Positions 1 through 4,659 of a stretch of DNA of 6,283 nucleotides are shown in pieces. Source of the stretch: JANWHF01 sp036276235. Its GTDB lineage: Bacteria > Planctomycetota > Phycisphaerae > Tepidisphaerales > Tepidisphaeraceae. The number at the start of each line of letters is the position of its first letter. Positions within the stretch are counted from its first letter, which is position 1. Location: contig DATBDZ010000095.1 in the NCBI GenBank assembly GCA_036276235.1, forward strand, positions 1 through 6,283, given 5' to 3'. The notes beneath the pieces were generated by a model, which saw only the letters and a list, made by a program, of their open reading frames with translations, did not search any database and had not been told where the DNA came from. The translations under genes and the position numbers were made by a program.

Positions 1-39
1 GCGCAGAGATGCGCTCGGAGTTCGAGCGCGTCTCTGCGC
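1..39. repeat. Near-perfect 39-bp hairpin repeat at left edge
   Basis: Bases 1-19 pair with bases 21-39 around a central G. The only non-Watson-Crick pairs are T10 with G30 and G18 with T22, both of which become G-U or U-G wobbles in RNA. The outer part (GCGCAGAGA / TCTCTGCGC) resembles CTCTGCG-rich intergenic repeats, and another CTCTGCGG follows at about 50-57. The repeat may continue to the left of the window. It could be the transcript end of an unseen upstream gene, but no T-run follows, so a dispersed repeat is more likely. Confidence 0.6.
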
Positions 40-124
40 TCTTTGCGATCTCTGCGGCTTAATCCTCTGACATTTCATCAAGGTGGTGCGCCAAACGTTG
101 AAGAATGTTGCGCGAGGAAAAAAA

Positions 125-212
125 TTAACCGCGGATGAACGCGGATGAACGCAGATCAATACAGGAGATGGTATTGCATGATCCGCGTTCATCTGCGTTC
201 ATCTGCGGTTGA
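125..212. repeat. 88-bp inverted repeat of GCGGATGAAC-type units
   Basis: Arm 125-158 is the reverse complement of arm 179-212 with four mismatches in 34 positions, all transitions; the loop is 159-178. Each arm is itself built of roughly 10-bp direct units (GCGGATGAAC, GCGGATGAAC, GCAGATC). Translation of this repeat family gives spurious peptides such as NADERG and LRSSAFIRG, which occur in many automated annotations, so reading frames through it should not be taken as genes. Its function is unknown; a hairpin-forming dispersed intergenic element fits best. Confidence 0.75.
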
Positions 213-258
213 TATCTCCTTCTGCGGTTCATATCTCTTTCTGCCGGACCCAATGCAA

Positions 259-284
259 CGTGCAACCATAGTAGATGCAACCGA
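259..284 (+). repeat. Direct repeat, copy 1 of GTAGATGCAAC element
   Basis: This 26-bp segment matches 355-380 at 21 of 26 positions in the same orientation. The shared core is AGTAGATGCAAC, preceded by TGCAAC. Additional GCAAC motifs lie at 254-258 and inside a perfect 10-bp palindrome, CGTTGCAACG, at 308-317. It is an intergenic degenerate repeat with no visible coding role. Confidence 0.45.
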
Positions 285-354
285 TTGGTGCGAAATCCGG
301 TGCGGAACGTTGCAACGAGTGGGAACCTGCGGCCACGTCTTCCGCGCAATGAAA

Positions 355-380
355 CATGCAACAGGAGTAGATGCAACGGA
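355..380 (+). repeat. Direct repeat, copy 2 of GTAGATGCAAC element
   Basis: Second copy of the 26-bp element at 259-284, with five substitutions. It ends 10 bp before the 18-bp palindrome at 391-408, so the two together may form one regulatory or repeat module. Confidence 0.45.
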
Positions 381-390
381 ATGATTAATA

Positions 391-408
391 AAACGTTTCG
401 AAACGTTT
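391..408. promoter_or_regulatory. 18-bp perfect palindrome, LacI-family-like operator
   Basis: AAACGTTTCGAAACGTTT reads identically on both strands. It can also be read as two overlapping AAACGTTT half-palindromes 10 bp apart, about one helical turn. GAAACGTTTC-type palindromes with a central CG are typical of LacI/GalR-family operators. The nearest + strand gene (the LysM lipoprotein) begins 325 bp downstream, and no LacI-family regulator is in the window, so the target and the binding protein are unknown. It could instead be part of the surrounding repeats. Confidence 0.4.
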
Positions 409-418
409 CACGGACTGC

Positions 419-605
419 GGACAGAGCCCGCGCGACTCGAAGCCATACGATGAAAGTCGCGCCCAGAGTCGCGCAGAATCGCGCGGGGCCGCCCCTTGCG
501 CGCGGGGCCCCTTCTTCGGCGGCCGCGCGATGCTGCGCCCAACCCCACCCTCAGGCGTTCTCTTAACTGCATCCATCTGGCTCCGGCGAGCTTAGTCGAG
601 TCGCA
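419..605. other. Very GC-rich gene-free stretch with GTCGCGC units
   Basis: No convincing gene is seen on either strand; open frames here are short, of shifting composition and lack start signals. Three related 9-mers, AAGTCGCGC (454-462), GAGTCGCGC (466-474) and GAATCGCGC (476-484), lie in tandem, and GCGCGACTC at 430-438 is the exact reverse complement of the middle one. From about 481 to 530 the DNA is almost pure G and C (GGGGCCGCCCC, GGGGCCCC) and would fold strongly as RNA. Neither a terminator T-run nor a recognised RNA family is visible. Confidence 0.4.
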
Positions 606-620
606 TTCATCCGCGGTTAA
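606..620. repeat. Orphan fragment of the 125-212 repeat
   Basis: These 15 bases (TTCATCCGCGGTTAA) are the exact reverse complement of 125-139, the outer end of the left arm of the large inverted repeat. There is no partner arm nearby. It is best read as a decayed or partial copy of the same dispersed family. Confidence 0.5.
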
Positions 621-732
621 ATCAGCAATTAAAGTCCCATACCCTCAGCGTCCGATAAGCAATGTAAAGATTGATCGGGCCATGGATGGCCTGATGGCAG
701 CCCGCCTGGCGCGGGCAGGATGGAGCCCGGAC

Positions 733-1107
733 ATGCGGAAAATGATTCTCAGCGGCGCGGCGGCACTGGCACTGGCGGTTGTCGGCTGTCAGCAAACGCC
801 TTCCAAACCCGCCACCTCGCAGGCGCGCCCCTCGGCGCTGGATGTGAGCGCCCCGGCGGTCTCTTCGACGCCTTCCTACCAGCCCGCCCCTGTCACCCCG
901 CCGACAGAACCCTCGACGGCGCAGCCGGTGATGGCGGTCTCCTCCGGCGCGGGCGGCAACTATAAGGTCAAGAAAGGCGACACCCTCTACAGCATCGCCA
1001 AGCAAAAATACGGCGACGGCAAGCAATGGCAAAAAATTGTTTCCGCCAACCCCGGCGTCTCGCCCAGCACATTGCGGGTCGGCCAGAGCCTGGTCATCCC
1101 GCAATAA
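733..1107 (+). CDS. LysM-domain lipoprotein
   Basis: A 124-residue protein predicted to be lipid-anchored in the cell envelope and to bind peptidoglycan glycan through one LysM domain. The ATG at 733 is chosen because GGAG at 722-725 sits 7 nt upstream and because it gives a classic lipoprotein signal: MRK, a hydrophobic stretch (residues 5-17) and the lipobox VVGC with Cys19. Upstream in-frame starts (496, 682) would bury this signal. Residues 20-72 are a Pro/Ser/Thr/Ala-rich flexible linker. Residues 77-124 are the LysM domain, starting YKVKKGDTLYSIA and ending LRVGQSLVIPQ. No catalytic domain is present, so its role is probably structural or as an anchor or adaptor. Two small hairpins precede the start (678-691 and 700-716), and a GC-rich hairpin follows the stop. 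The same-strand phosphatase downstream is separated by terminator-like structures, so co-transcription is doubtful. Confidence 0.88.
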   Translation: MRKMILSGAAALALAVVGCQQTPSKPATSQARPSALDVSAPAVSSTPSYQPAPVTPPTEPSTAQPVMAVSSGAGGNYKVKKGDTLYSIAKQKYGDGKQWQKIVSANPGVSPSTLRVGQSLVIPQ

Positions 1108-1119
1108 GTCAATCACCGT

Positions 1120-1144
1120 CACGCCGCCTTCAACCGGCGGCGTG
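1120..1144 (+). terminator. GC-rich hairpin after the LysM gene
   Basis: CACGCCGCC (1120-1128) pairs perfectly with GGCGGCGTG (1136-1144) around a 7-nt loop, beginning 12 nt after the stop codon. The stem is strong but there is no T-run (TGACATTAG follows). It may end or protect the 3' end of the LysM transcript; a conventional intrinsic terminator is uncertain. Confidence 0.45.
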
Positions 1145-1155
1145 TGACATTAGGG

Positions 1156-1172
1156 CCGAGTCGGAGACTCGG
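1156..1172. repeat. Short perfect hairpin CCGAGTC-GGA-GACTCGG
   Basis: A perfect 7-bp stem (1156-1162 with 1166-1172) with a GGA loop lies between two larger hairpins. It looks like a fragment of the dispersed repeat population rather than part of a gene. Confidence 0.4.
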
Positions 1173-1179
1173 TGCAACC

Positions 1180-1218
1180 AGAAACGCCCGGGTTCATAGC
1201 CCGGGCTTTCTGTTTTAT
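1180..1218 (+). terminator. Intrinsic terminator candidate abutting phosphatase start
   Basis: GCCCGGG (1186-1192) pairs with CCCGGGC (1200-1206) around a 7-nt loop. The stem is extended by AGAAA (1180-1184) pairing with TTTCT (1207-1211), with C1185 bulged. TGTTTTAT follows. A strong GC stem with a T-rich tail is the intrinsic terminator pattern for + strand transcription. It ends only 9 nt before the phosphatase ATG at 1228, so it should either stop read-through from the LysM gene or act as an attenuator for the phosphatase. Confidence 0.6.
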
Positions 1219-1227
1219 CCTCTCGCC

Positions 1228-1713
1228 ATGCCAACCGAACTGCTTTTGATTCGTCACGGTGAGAGTGAGGCGAATGTTGGTCGCTCGACTGATGTTGATT
1301 GCCTGCTGACGGATGCCGGCATCGAACAAGCGCGCCAACTCGGATTGCGGCTTGCCGAGCATGATCTAAGAGATTTTCTGTTTCTCACCAGCCCGTATCG
1401 CCGCACGGTGCATACGGCGGCGGCAATTACCGAGGCGACCGGACGGTCATTTGTTGTGGATGAACGGATCAGAGAATGGGGCGAGTTCGCCACGATCGGC
1501 GGCAAGCAATATCCGAAGGAAACGACGCGCGAGCTGGTCGAACGATTACGGGAGTTTCTGCTGGATCATGCCGGCCGGAAGCTGGTCGTGGTTTCGCATG
1601 CGGCGCCGATTGCCGTGCTCACGCAACTGGCGAATGGAGAGTCGCCGAACACTCTTGGCCAATTCTGGATTGGCGTGGAAAATTGCTGCTCGCGGCGGGT
1701 GATTTGCCGCTGA
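1228..1713 (+). CDS. Histidine phosphatase superfamily protein (phosphoglycerate mutase-like)
   Basis: A 161-residue cytoplasmic enzyme predicted to remove phosphate from a small phosphorylated substrate through a phosphohistidine intermediate. RHGES is at residues 9-13 with catalytic His10. SPYRRT at 55-60 supplies the second phosphate-binding Arg (R59 by alignment to the SPxxR pattern). Glu83 in IREWGE fits the general acid, and SHAAP at 123-127 supplies the second active-site His124. Together these make the family assignment firm, but the substrate cannot be read from the sequence. ATG 1228 is chosen because the RHG motif needs a start this close; longer in-frame versions would run through the upstream hairpins. 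There is no Shine-Dalgarno sequence, only pyrimidine-rich DNA. The protein is somewhat short for the family, and its last dozen residues (CCSRRVICR) look unlike a normal tail. A dispersed repeat begins 6 bp after the stop, so the C-terminus may have been altered. Confidence 0.87.
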   Translation: MPTELLLIRHGESEANVGRSTDVDCLLTDAGIEQARQLGLRLAEHDLRDFLFLTSPYRRTVHTAAAITEATGRSFVVDERIREWGEFATIGGKQYPKETTRELVERLREFLLDHAGRKLVVVSHAAPIAVLTQLANGESPNTLGQFWIGVENCCSRRVICR

Positions 1714-1718
1714 TGCTC

Positions 1719-1794
1719 CGTAGGGTGCGCTTTAGCGCACGCGGCGGGTTGCCCGCGAATTGGACATTCCGCGTGTGCTAAAGCATACCCTACG
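1719..1794. repeat. 76-bp CGTAGGG-type inverted repeat
   Basis: Arm 1719-1744 is the reverse complement of arm 1769-1794 with three mismatches in 26, all transitions. The core is GCTTTAGCRCACGCGG. The loop holds a nested GCGGG/CCCGC hairpin (1744-1756). The CGTAGGG/CCCTACG ends match the partial element at the right end of the window. This is a hairpin-forming dispersed intergenic element with no coding capacity; it could incidentally help end the phosphatase transcript. Confidence 0.65.
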
Positions 1795-1799
1795 AAATA

Positions 1800-1815
1800 G
1801 CTGAGTGGTCACGTG
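1800..1815 (+). repeat. Dispersed repeat GCTGAGTRGTCACGTG, copy 1
   Basis: This 16-mer matches 6213-6228 with one substitution (G1807 versus A6220). Weaker similarity continues for about 25 bp, including CAC-CC and a following GAGC/AAGC. It recurs in the same orientation beside other repeats, as expected of a genome-wide intergenic family. Confidence 0.5.
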
Positions 1816-1843
1816 TCTTGGGCACACCCGCGAAGCATGAAAA

Positions 1844-1935
1844 CGCGACGGTCACGCTGTCGCGAGCCCATGCCACCCGATTTTTCAGTAGCATGAAATT
1901 GGGTGGCATGGGCTTGCGATAGCATGCCCGTGGCG
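1844..1935. repeat. 92-bp GGGTGGCATGGGC inverted repeat
   Basis: Arm 1844-1878 is the reverse complement of arm 1901-1935 with five mismatches in 35; the loop is 1879-1900. The innermost 18 bp (CCCATGCCACCC with flanks) have one mismatch. Together with the repeats at 1719-1794 and 2021-2035 it fills most of the gap between the two convergent genes. No protein can be supported here. Function unknown. Confidence 0.65.
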
Positions 1936-2020
1936 ATCGTACACGACCCCCAACATTCTCAGAGCAGGTATTCGAAAGCTCCGGCCCATTCGTGCAATCC
2001 AGCCAGATGCTTCGGAGTAC

Positions 2021-2035
2021 CTCAGCATGACAGTT
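2021..2035 (-). repeat. Dispersed repeat AACTGTCATGCTGAG, copy 1
   Basis: On the - strand these 15 bases are identical to 6204-6218 on the + strand. The element probably extends on the - strand towards 1997-2020 (ACTCCGAAGCATCTGGCTGG), which has the look of a longer dispersed repeat. It lies 27 bp beyond the stop of the ClC gene. Confidence 0.5.
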
Positions 2036-2062
2036 CTTTGCGCGAGAATTCCAACATCGGCC

Positions 2063-3943
2063 TCACGTTTCTGCGATCGCGGCGCGGCGTTTGGAGAGCC
2101 GAATCACTGGCGCCGCGACGCGTGTCTCATCGAGCCGGCGGCGATGGGCGGATAGGACGTCGCTTCGTGTGAGAATGCCTACGAGCCTTTGCGACTGCTC
2201 GCGGCTGACCACCGCTAGGCGGCCGATGTTTCTCGTGACCATTTCATCCGCCGCCTCGCGGAGCGTGTTGTCCGGATAGATCGTCAGCGGCGGGAGCGTG
2301 AGCAGATCGCCTACTTTCAGCGCCGTGGAATGGGCGGGATTCAGCAGCACACGGCGAGTCAGCACGCCGAGCAGCGCGCCGTCCTTGGCGAGAATCGGAT
2401 ATCCCTGGTGATGCGCATCGGGGCCTCCGGCGGCGATCCAGTCCTGGACTTCGCCGACGGTTTGGTCGGCGGTGAGCGTGATCAGATTCTTGCTGGCGAC
2501 CTGCTCGACCAGCATGCTGTCCAGAAAATCGGCCGCGTATTCAGCGGGCACGCGCACGCCCTTGCGGGTGATCTTGGCGGTCATGATCGTGTCGCGCATG
2601 AGCAGGCAGGAGACGAAGTAGGAAGCCGCGCATCCACCCAGGAGCGGGATCAGGCCGTACGGTTGCAACGTCGTCTCGAAGGCGAAGACCACGGACGTGA
2701 GCATCGCACGCGACGCGCCGGCGAAGAGCGCCGCCATCCCCACCAGCGCGGCGACGCGCACATCGACGTGCCCGCCGGGAATCAGATGATTGACGGCGAT
2801 TCCCAGCAATCCGCCCATGGCGCTGCCGATGGTAAACAGCGGCGCGAGCGTTCCGCCGGACGTTCCGCTGCCCAGCGCGATCGACCAGGAAATGAACTTC
2901 AGCGCGCAGAGGAAGACCATCACCTTGACGGCCTCAGTGCCGGAGATCAGGTCTTTGATGTTGTCGTAGCCGACGCCAAGCGTGCGCGGCGCATAGTGTC
3001 CGACGACGCCGACGGCGACCGCGCCGATCGCCGGCCACCACATCCAGTGGATCGGCAACAGATCAAAGAGATCTTCGATCCAGTAGACCGCGCGGGTGAC
3101 GAAGACGGAAGCGACGCCGATGATCGCGCCGATGACGATATAGGCCCAGACCGCCGCCTGCGTCGGCATGCCGATCGTCGGCATCTCAAAGAGCGGATAC
3201 GGCTGATGAAACGCGAAGCGCGCGCCGGCGGCGACGTATGCCGCCAGCGCCACCGGCAAGAATGTGCGCGGGCGAAATTCGAAGAGCAGCAGCTCGATCG
3301 CCAGGAGCGTCGCGGAGACAGGCGCGCCAAACGTCGCGGCCATTCCCGCCGCCGCGCCGGCGGCGAGCAGTGTTTTCCGCTCGATTGCCGTCGTATGGAT
3401 GATCTGGCCGATCAGCGAGCCCAATGCGCCGCCGGTCGCGATGATCGGGCCTTCAGCGCCAAAGGGCCCGCCGGTGCCGATGGCGATCGCCGCCGACAGC
3501 GGCTTGAGAAACGTCAATCGCGGCGGGATGCGGCTTTCCCCTTTGAGCACCTTCTCCATCGCTTCGGGAATTCCATGCCCGCGAATCCCCGCCGACCCAT
3601 AGCGAGCCATGAACCCGACGATCAGCGCGCCGATCACCGGCACATAGAAGACTGATATCCCCGGGTCAGCTCCGCGATCAACCGGCGCATGAAACGCCGC
3701 CGACAGCGTGTGATGGAACGAGAAATTGGTGATCACCTGGATGAGCCAGAGCAAAATCTGCGCAATAACGGCGGCTGCCAGCGCCAACAGGATCGAAAGC
3801 ACAGATACAAGAATGACGCGACGATCGACCAGGAGCCGGTCGGCGGACATGTCCGCCTGCTCAAGTGCCGGCCCCATCGAAGGAGAGACCGGCAGGCCGC
3901 CGGTCGTGGCGGCACGTTCAACATGATGCGGAAGATCGGTCAC
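2063..3943 (-). CDS. ClC-family anion channel/transporter with two CBS domains
   Basis: A 626-residue inner-membrane protein that should move chloride or another small anion, as a homodimer by family precedent. The start is GTG at 3943, supported by AGGAG 7 nt upstream. Residues 1-40 are cytoplasmic; about 41-455 are the membrane domain; CBS1 is about 474-540 and CBS2 about 541-606, which in relatives bind adenine nucleotides and modulate gating. ClC signatures are GHGIP (122-126), GAEGP (162-166) and GTLAP (364-368). Glu164 matches the external gating glutamate. Against E. coli ClC, the central Ser is His123, the internal proton glutamate position appears to be Leu218 (next to Glu217), and the central Tyr aligns with Met454. 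The usual chloride/proton exchange mechanism therefore cannot be assumed, nor can the anion. A MarR-family gene ends 102 bp upstream, and the gap carries a promoter and candidate operator. Length is normal for CBS-bearing ClC proteins. Confidence 0.93.
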   Translation of the reverse strand: MTDLPHHVERAATTGGLPVSPSMGPALEQADMSADRLLVDRRVILVSVLSILLALAAAVIAQILLWLIQVITNFSFHHTLSAAFHAPVDRGADPGISVFYVPVIGALIVGFMARYGSAGIRGHGIPEAMEKVLKGESRIPPRLTFLKPLSAAIAIGTGGPFGAEGPIIATGGALGSLIGQIIHTTAIERKTLLAAGAAAGMAATFGAPVSATLLAIELLLFEFRPRTFLPVALAAYVAAGARFAFHQPYPLFEMPTIGMPTQAAVWAYIVIGAIIGVASVFVTRAVYWIEDLFDLLPIHWMWWPAIGAVAVGVVGHYAPRTLGVGYDNIKDLISGTEAVKVMVFLCALKFISWSIALGSGTSGGTLAPLFTIGSAMGGLLGIAVNHLIPGGHVDVRVAALVGMAALFAGASRAMLTSVVFAFETTLQPYGLIPLLGGCAASYFVSCLLMRDTIMTAKITRKGVRVPAEYAADFLDSMLVEQVASKNLITLTADQTVGEVQDWIAAGGPDAHHQGYPILAKDGALLGVLTRRVLLNPAHSTALKVGDLLTLPPLTIYPDNTLREAADEMVTRNIGRLAVVSREQSQRLVGILTRSDVLSAHRRRLDETRVAAPVIRLSKRRAAIAET

Positions 3944-3950
3944 GAATGTG

Positions 3951-3955
3951 CTCCT
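3951..3955 (-). promoter_or_regulatory. Ribosome binding site AGGAG for the ClC gene
   Basis: AGGAG on the - strand, 7 nt before the GTG at 3943. It decides the start in favour of GTG 3943 over internal starts such as Met23 or Met32. Confidence 0.75.
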
Positions 3956-3976
3956 GTGGGATGACAGCTTTGAGAA

Positions 3977-4005
3977 ATTGTATGGGGGACCATATAAATC
4001 ATGAA
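3977..4005 (-). promoter_or_regulatory. Candidate promoter of the ClC gene
   Basis: On the - strand, TACAAT (3982-3977) matches five of six bases of the -10 consensus. TTCATG (4005-4000) lies at an ideal 17-bp spacing but is a poor -35 (three of six). Transcription would begin near 3970, leaving about 27 nt of leader containing the AGGAG site. The -10 box overlaps a palindrome, which suits repression. Confidence 0.4.
3978..3997. promoter_or_regulatory. 20-bp palindrome, candidate MarR operator
   Basis: TTGTATGG (3978-3985) and CCATATAA (3990-3997) are inverted repeats with one mismatch in eight around the 4-bp spacer GGGA. MarR-family dimers generally bind palindromes of about this size that overlap promoters. 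This one overlaps the candidate -10 box of the ClC gene and lies 48 bp beyond the end of the regulator gene. Binding by the adjacent regulator is inferred from position only. Confidence 0.5.
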
Positions 4006-4045
4006 GAGTGATAAGTGAAGCCTGACAAAAACAATGCCCTCTGTG

Positions 4046-4570
4046 TCATTTGCGCTTTTTTTTGGCAGAGCGACGGGATCGCGGCGATTCATCTTCGAAG
4101 AGCATCGGGGCGGCGGCGACGCCATCGATGCCGATTCCCTTGAGCAGGCGTTCCAGCGAGTCGGCCAGTTGTCTGACATCCTTGCGCGGCAGATGCTTTA
4201 ACGCACCGATCAAACGATCCTGGGCGGCCGCGGGTGCCGATCGAAGGACGGACTTCCCGGCAGGCGTCACCCGAATCTGCGCCTGGCGGGCGTCCGCCGC
4301 CGACCGTTCGAGATCGACCATTCCGCGTTCGGCGAGCCTATGGACGACAACCGATACCGAGCTCTGATGTGTATGCGTGCGCTCCGCCAGCTCGTTGACG
4401 CTGAGCACGCCGCCCTCGGCGAGCTTATGCAGAACGAAAAGCTGTGCCCCGGAAAGCCCGACACGTTTTTCCGAATCCCGCGAAGCGACCCGAAGCACCT
4501 TGACGATGCGCCGGATCGAGTCTAGGACTCGCCGCGTGTCATTCTGGGGATTGTCTGTGCGCCTGGGCAT
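4046..4570 (-). CDS. MarR-family winged-helix transcriptional regulator
   Basis: A 174-residue cytoplasmic DNA-binding protein, predicted to act as a dimer and to respond to a small ligand or oxidative signal; the signal cannot be told. The N-terminal dimerisation helix is about 12-30. The winged helix spans about 40-108: VNELAERTHTHQSSVSVVVHRL holds helices 3 and 4 (recognition helix about 68-80), and the wing carries D93-A-R95 followed by IRVTPAG, the usual MarR signature. A C-terminal dimerisation helix is about 112-144. The last 30 residues are a variable tail ending in KKKRK, encoded by a run of eight A. An in-frame TAG directly precedes the ATG at 4570, fixing this as the earliest start; no Shine-Dalgarno is visible. 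The TolC-type gene upstream and the ClC gene downstream share its strand. It most likely controls the ClC gene and itself. Confidence 0.9.
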   Translation of the reverse strand: MPRRTDNPQNDTRRVLDSIRRIVKVLRVASRDSEKRVGLSGAQLFVLHKLAEGGVLSVNELAERTHTHQSSVSVVVHRLAERGMVDLERSAADARQAQIRVTPAGKSVLRSAPAAAQDRLIGALKHLPRKDVRQLADSLERLLKGIGIDGVAAAPMLFEDESPRSRRSAKKKRK

Positions 4571-4572
4571 CT

Positions 4573-4597
4573 ATTGTATGGGCACCCAACTATTGGG
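4573..4597. promoter_or_regulatory. Candidate autoregulatory site upstream of the MarR gene
   Basis: ATTGTATGGG (4573-4582) is identical to 3977-3986 in the ClC promoter. Beside it is CCCAA-CTA-TTGGG (4585-4597), a perfect 5-bp-arm inverted repeat. Both lie within 30 bp upstream of the regulator's ATG. A second binding site for the MarR protein is the simplest explanation, but the 20-bp palindrome seen at the ClC gene is not fully reproduced here. Confidence 0.35.
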
Positions 4598-4659
4598 GAC
4601 GGAATGATAGCGAGATGGCTGTGGATGTCCAATCTTGTGACACAACGTTTTCGGCCGCG

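Noticed and set aside
125..212. CRISPR-like array
   Set aside because: The 10-bp units are contiguous, with no spacers, and are arranged as a single inverted repeat.
125..384. Two open frames (one on each strand) across the 125-212 repeat
   Set aside because: Their peptides contain the repeat-derived strings NADERG and LRSSAFIRG, common in spurious calls, and they lack start signals and domains.
496..732. N-terminal extension of the LysM protein starting at 496 or 682
   Set aside because: It would place 79 or 17 extra residues before a clear lipoprotein signal; ATG 733 has GGAG at proper spacing.
622..1122. 166-codon - strand frame opposite the LysM gene
   Set aside because: Low-complexity Arg/Gly-rich shadow of a well-supported lipoprotein gene.
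1144..1227. N-terminal extension of the histidine phosphatase starting at 1144
   Set aside because: The added residues are translated hairpin DNA; the family's RHG motif normally lies within the first dozen residues, as with ATG 1228.
1719..1935. Insertion sequence or transposon ends
   Set aside because: The two inverted repeats are separate hairpins with 22-24 bp loops; no transposase frame or target duplication is visible.
2330..3655. A 441-codon open frame on the + strand opposite the ClC gene
   Set aside because: It is antisense to a strongly supported ClC gene. Its composition (Arg, Asp, Glu, His-rich, no hydrophobic core) is that of a GC-rich shadow frame, and no domain is recognisable.
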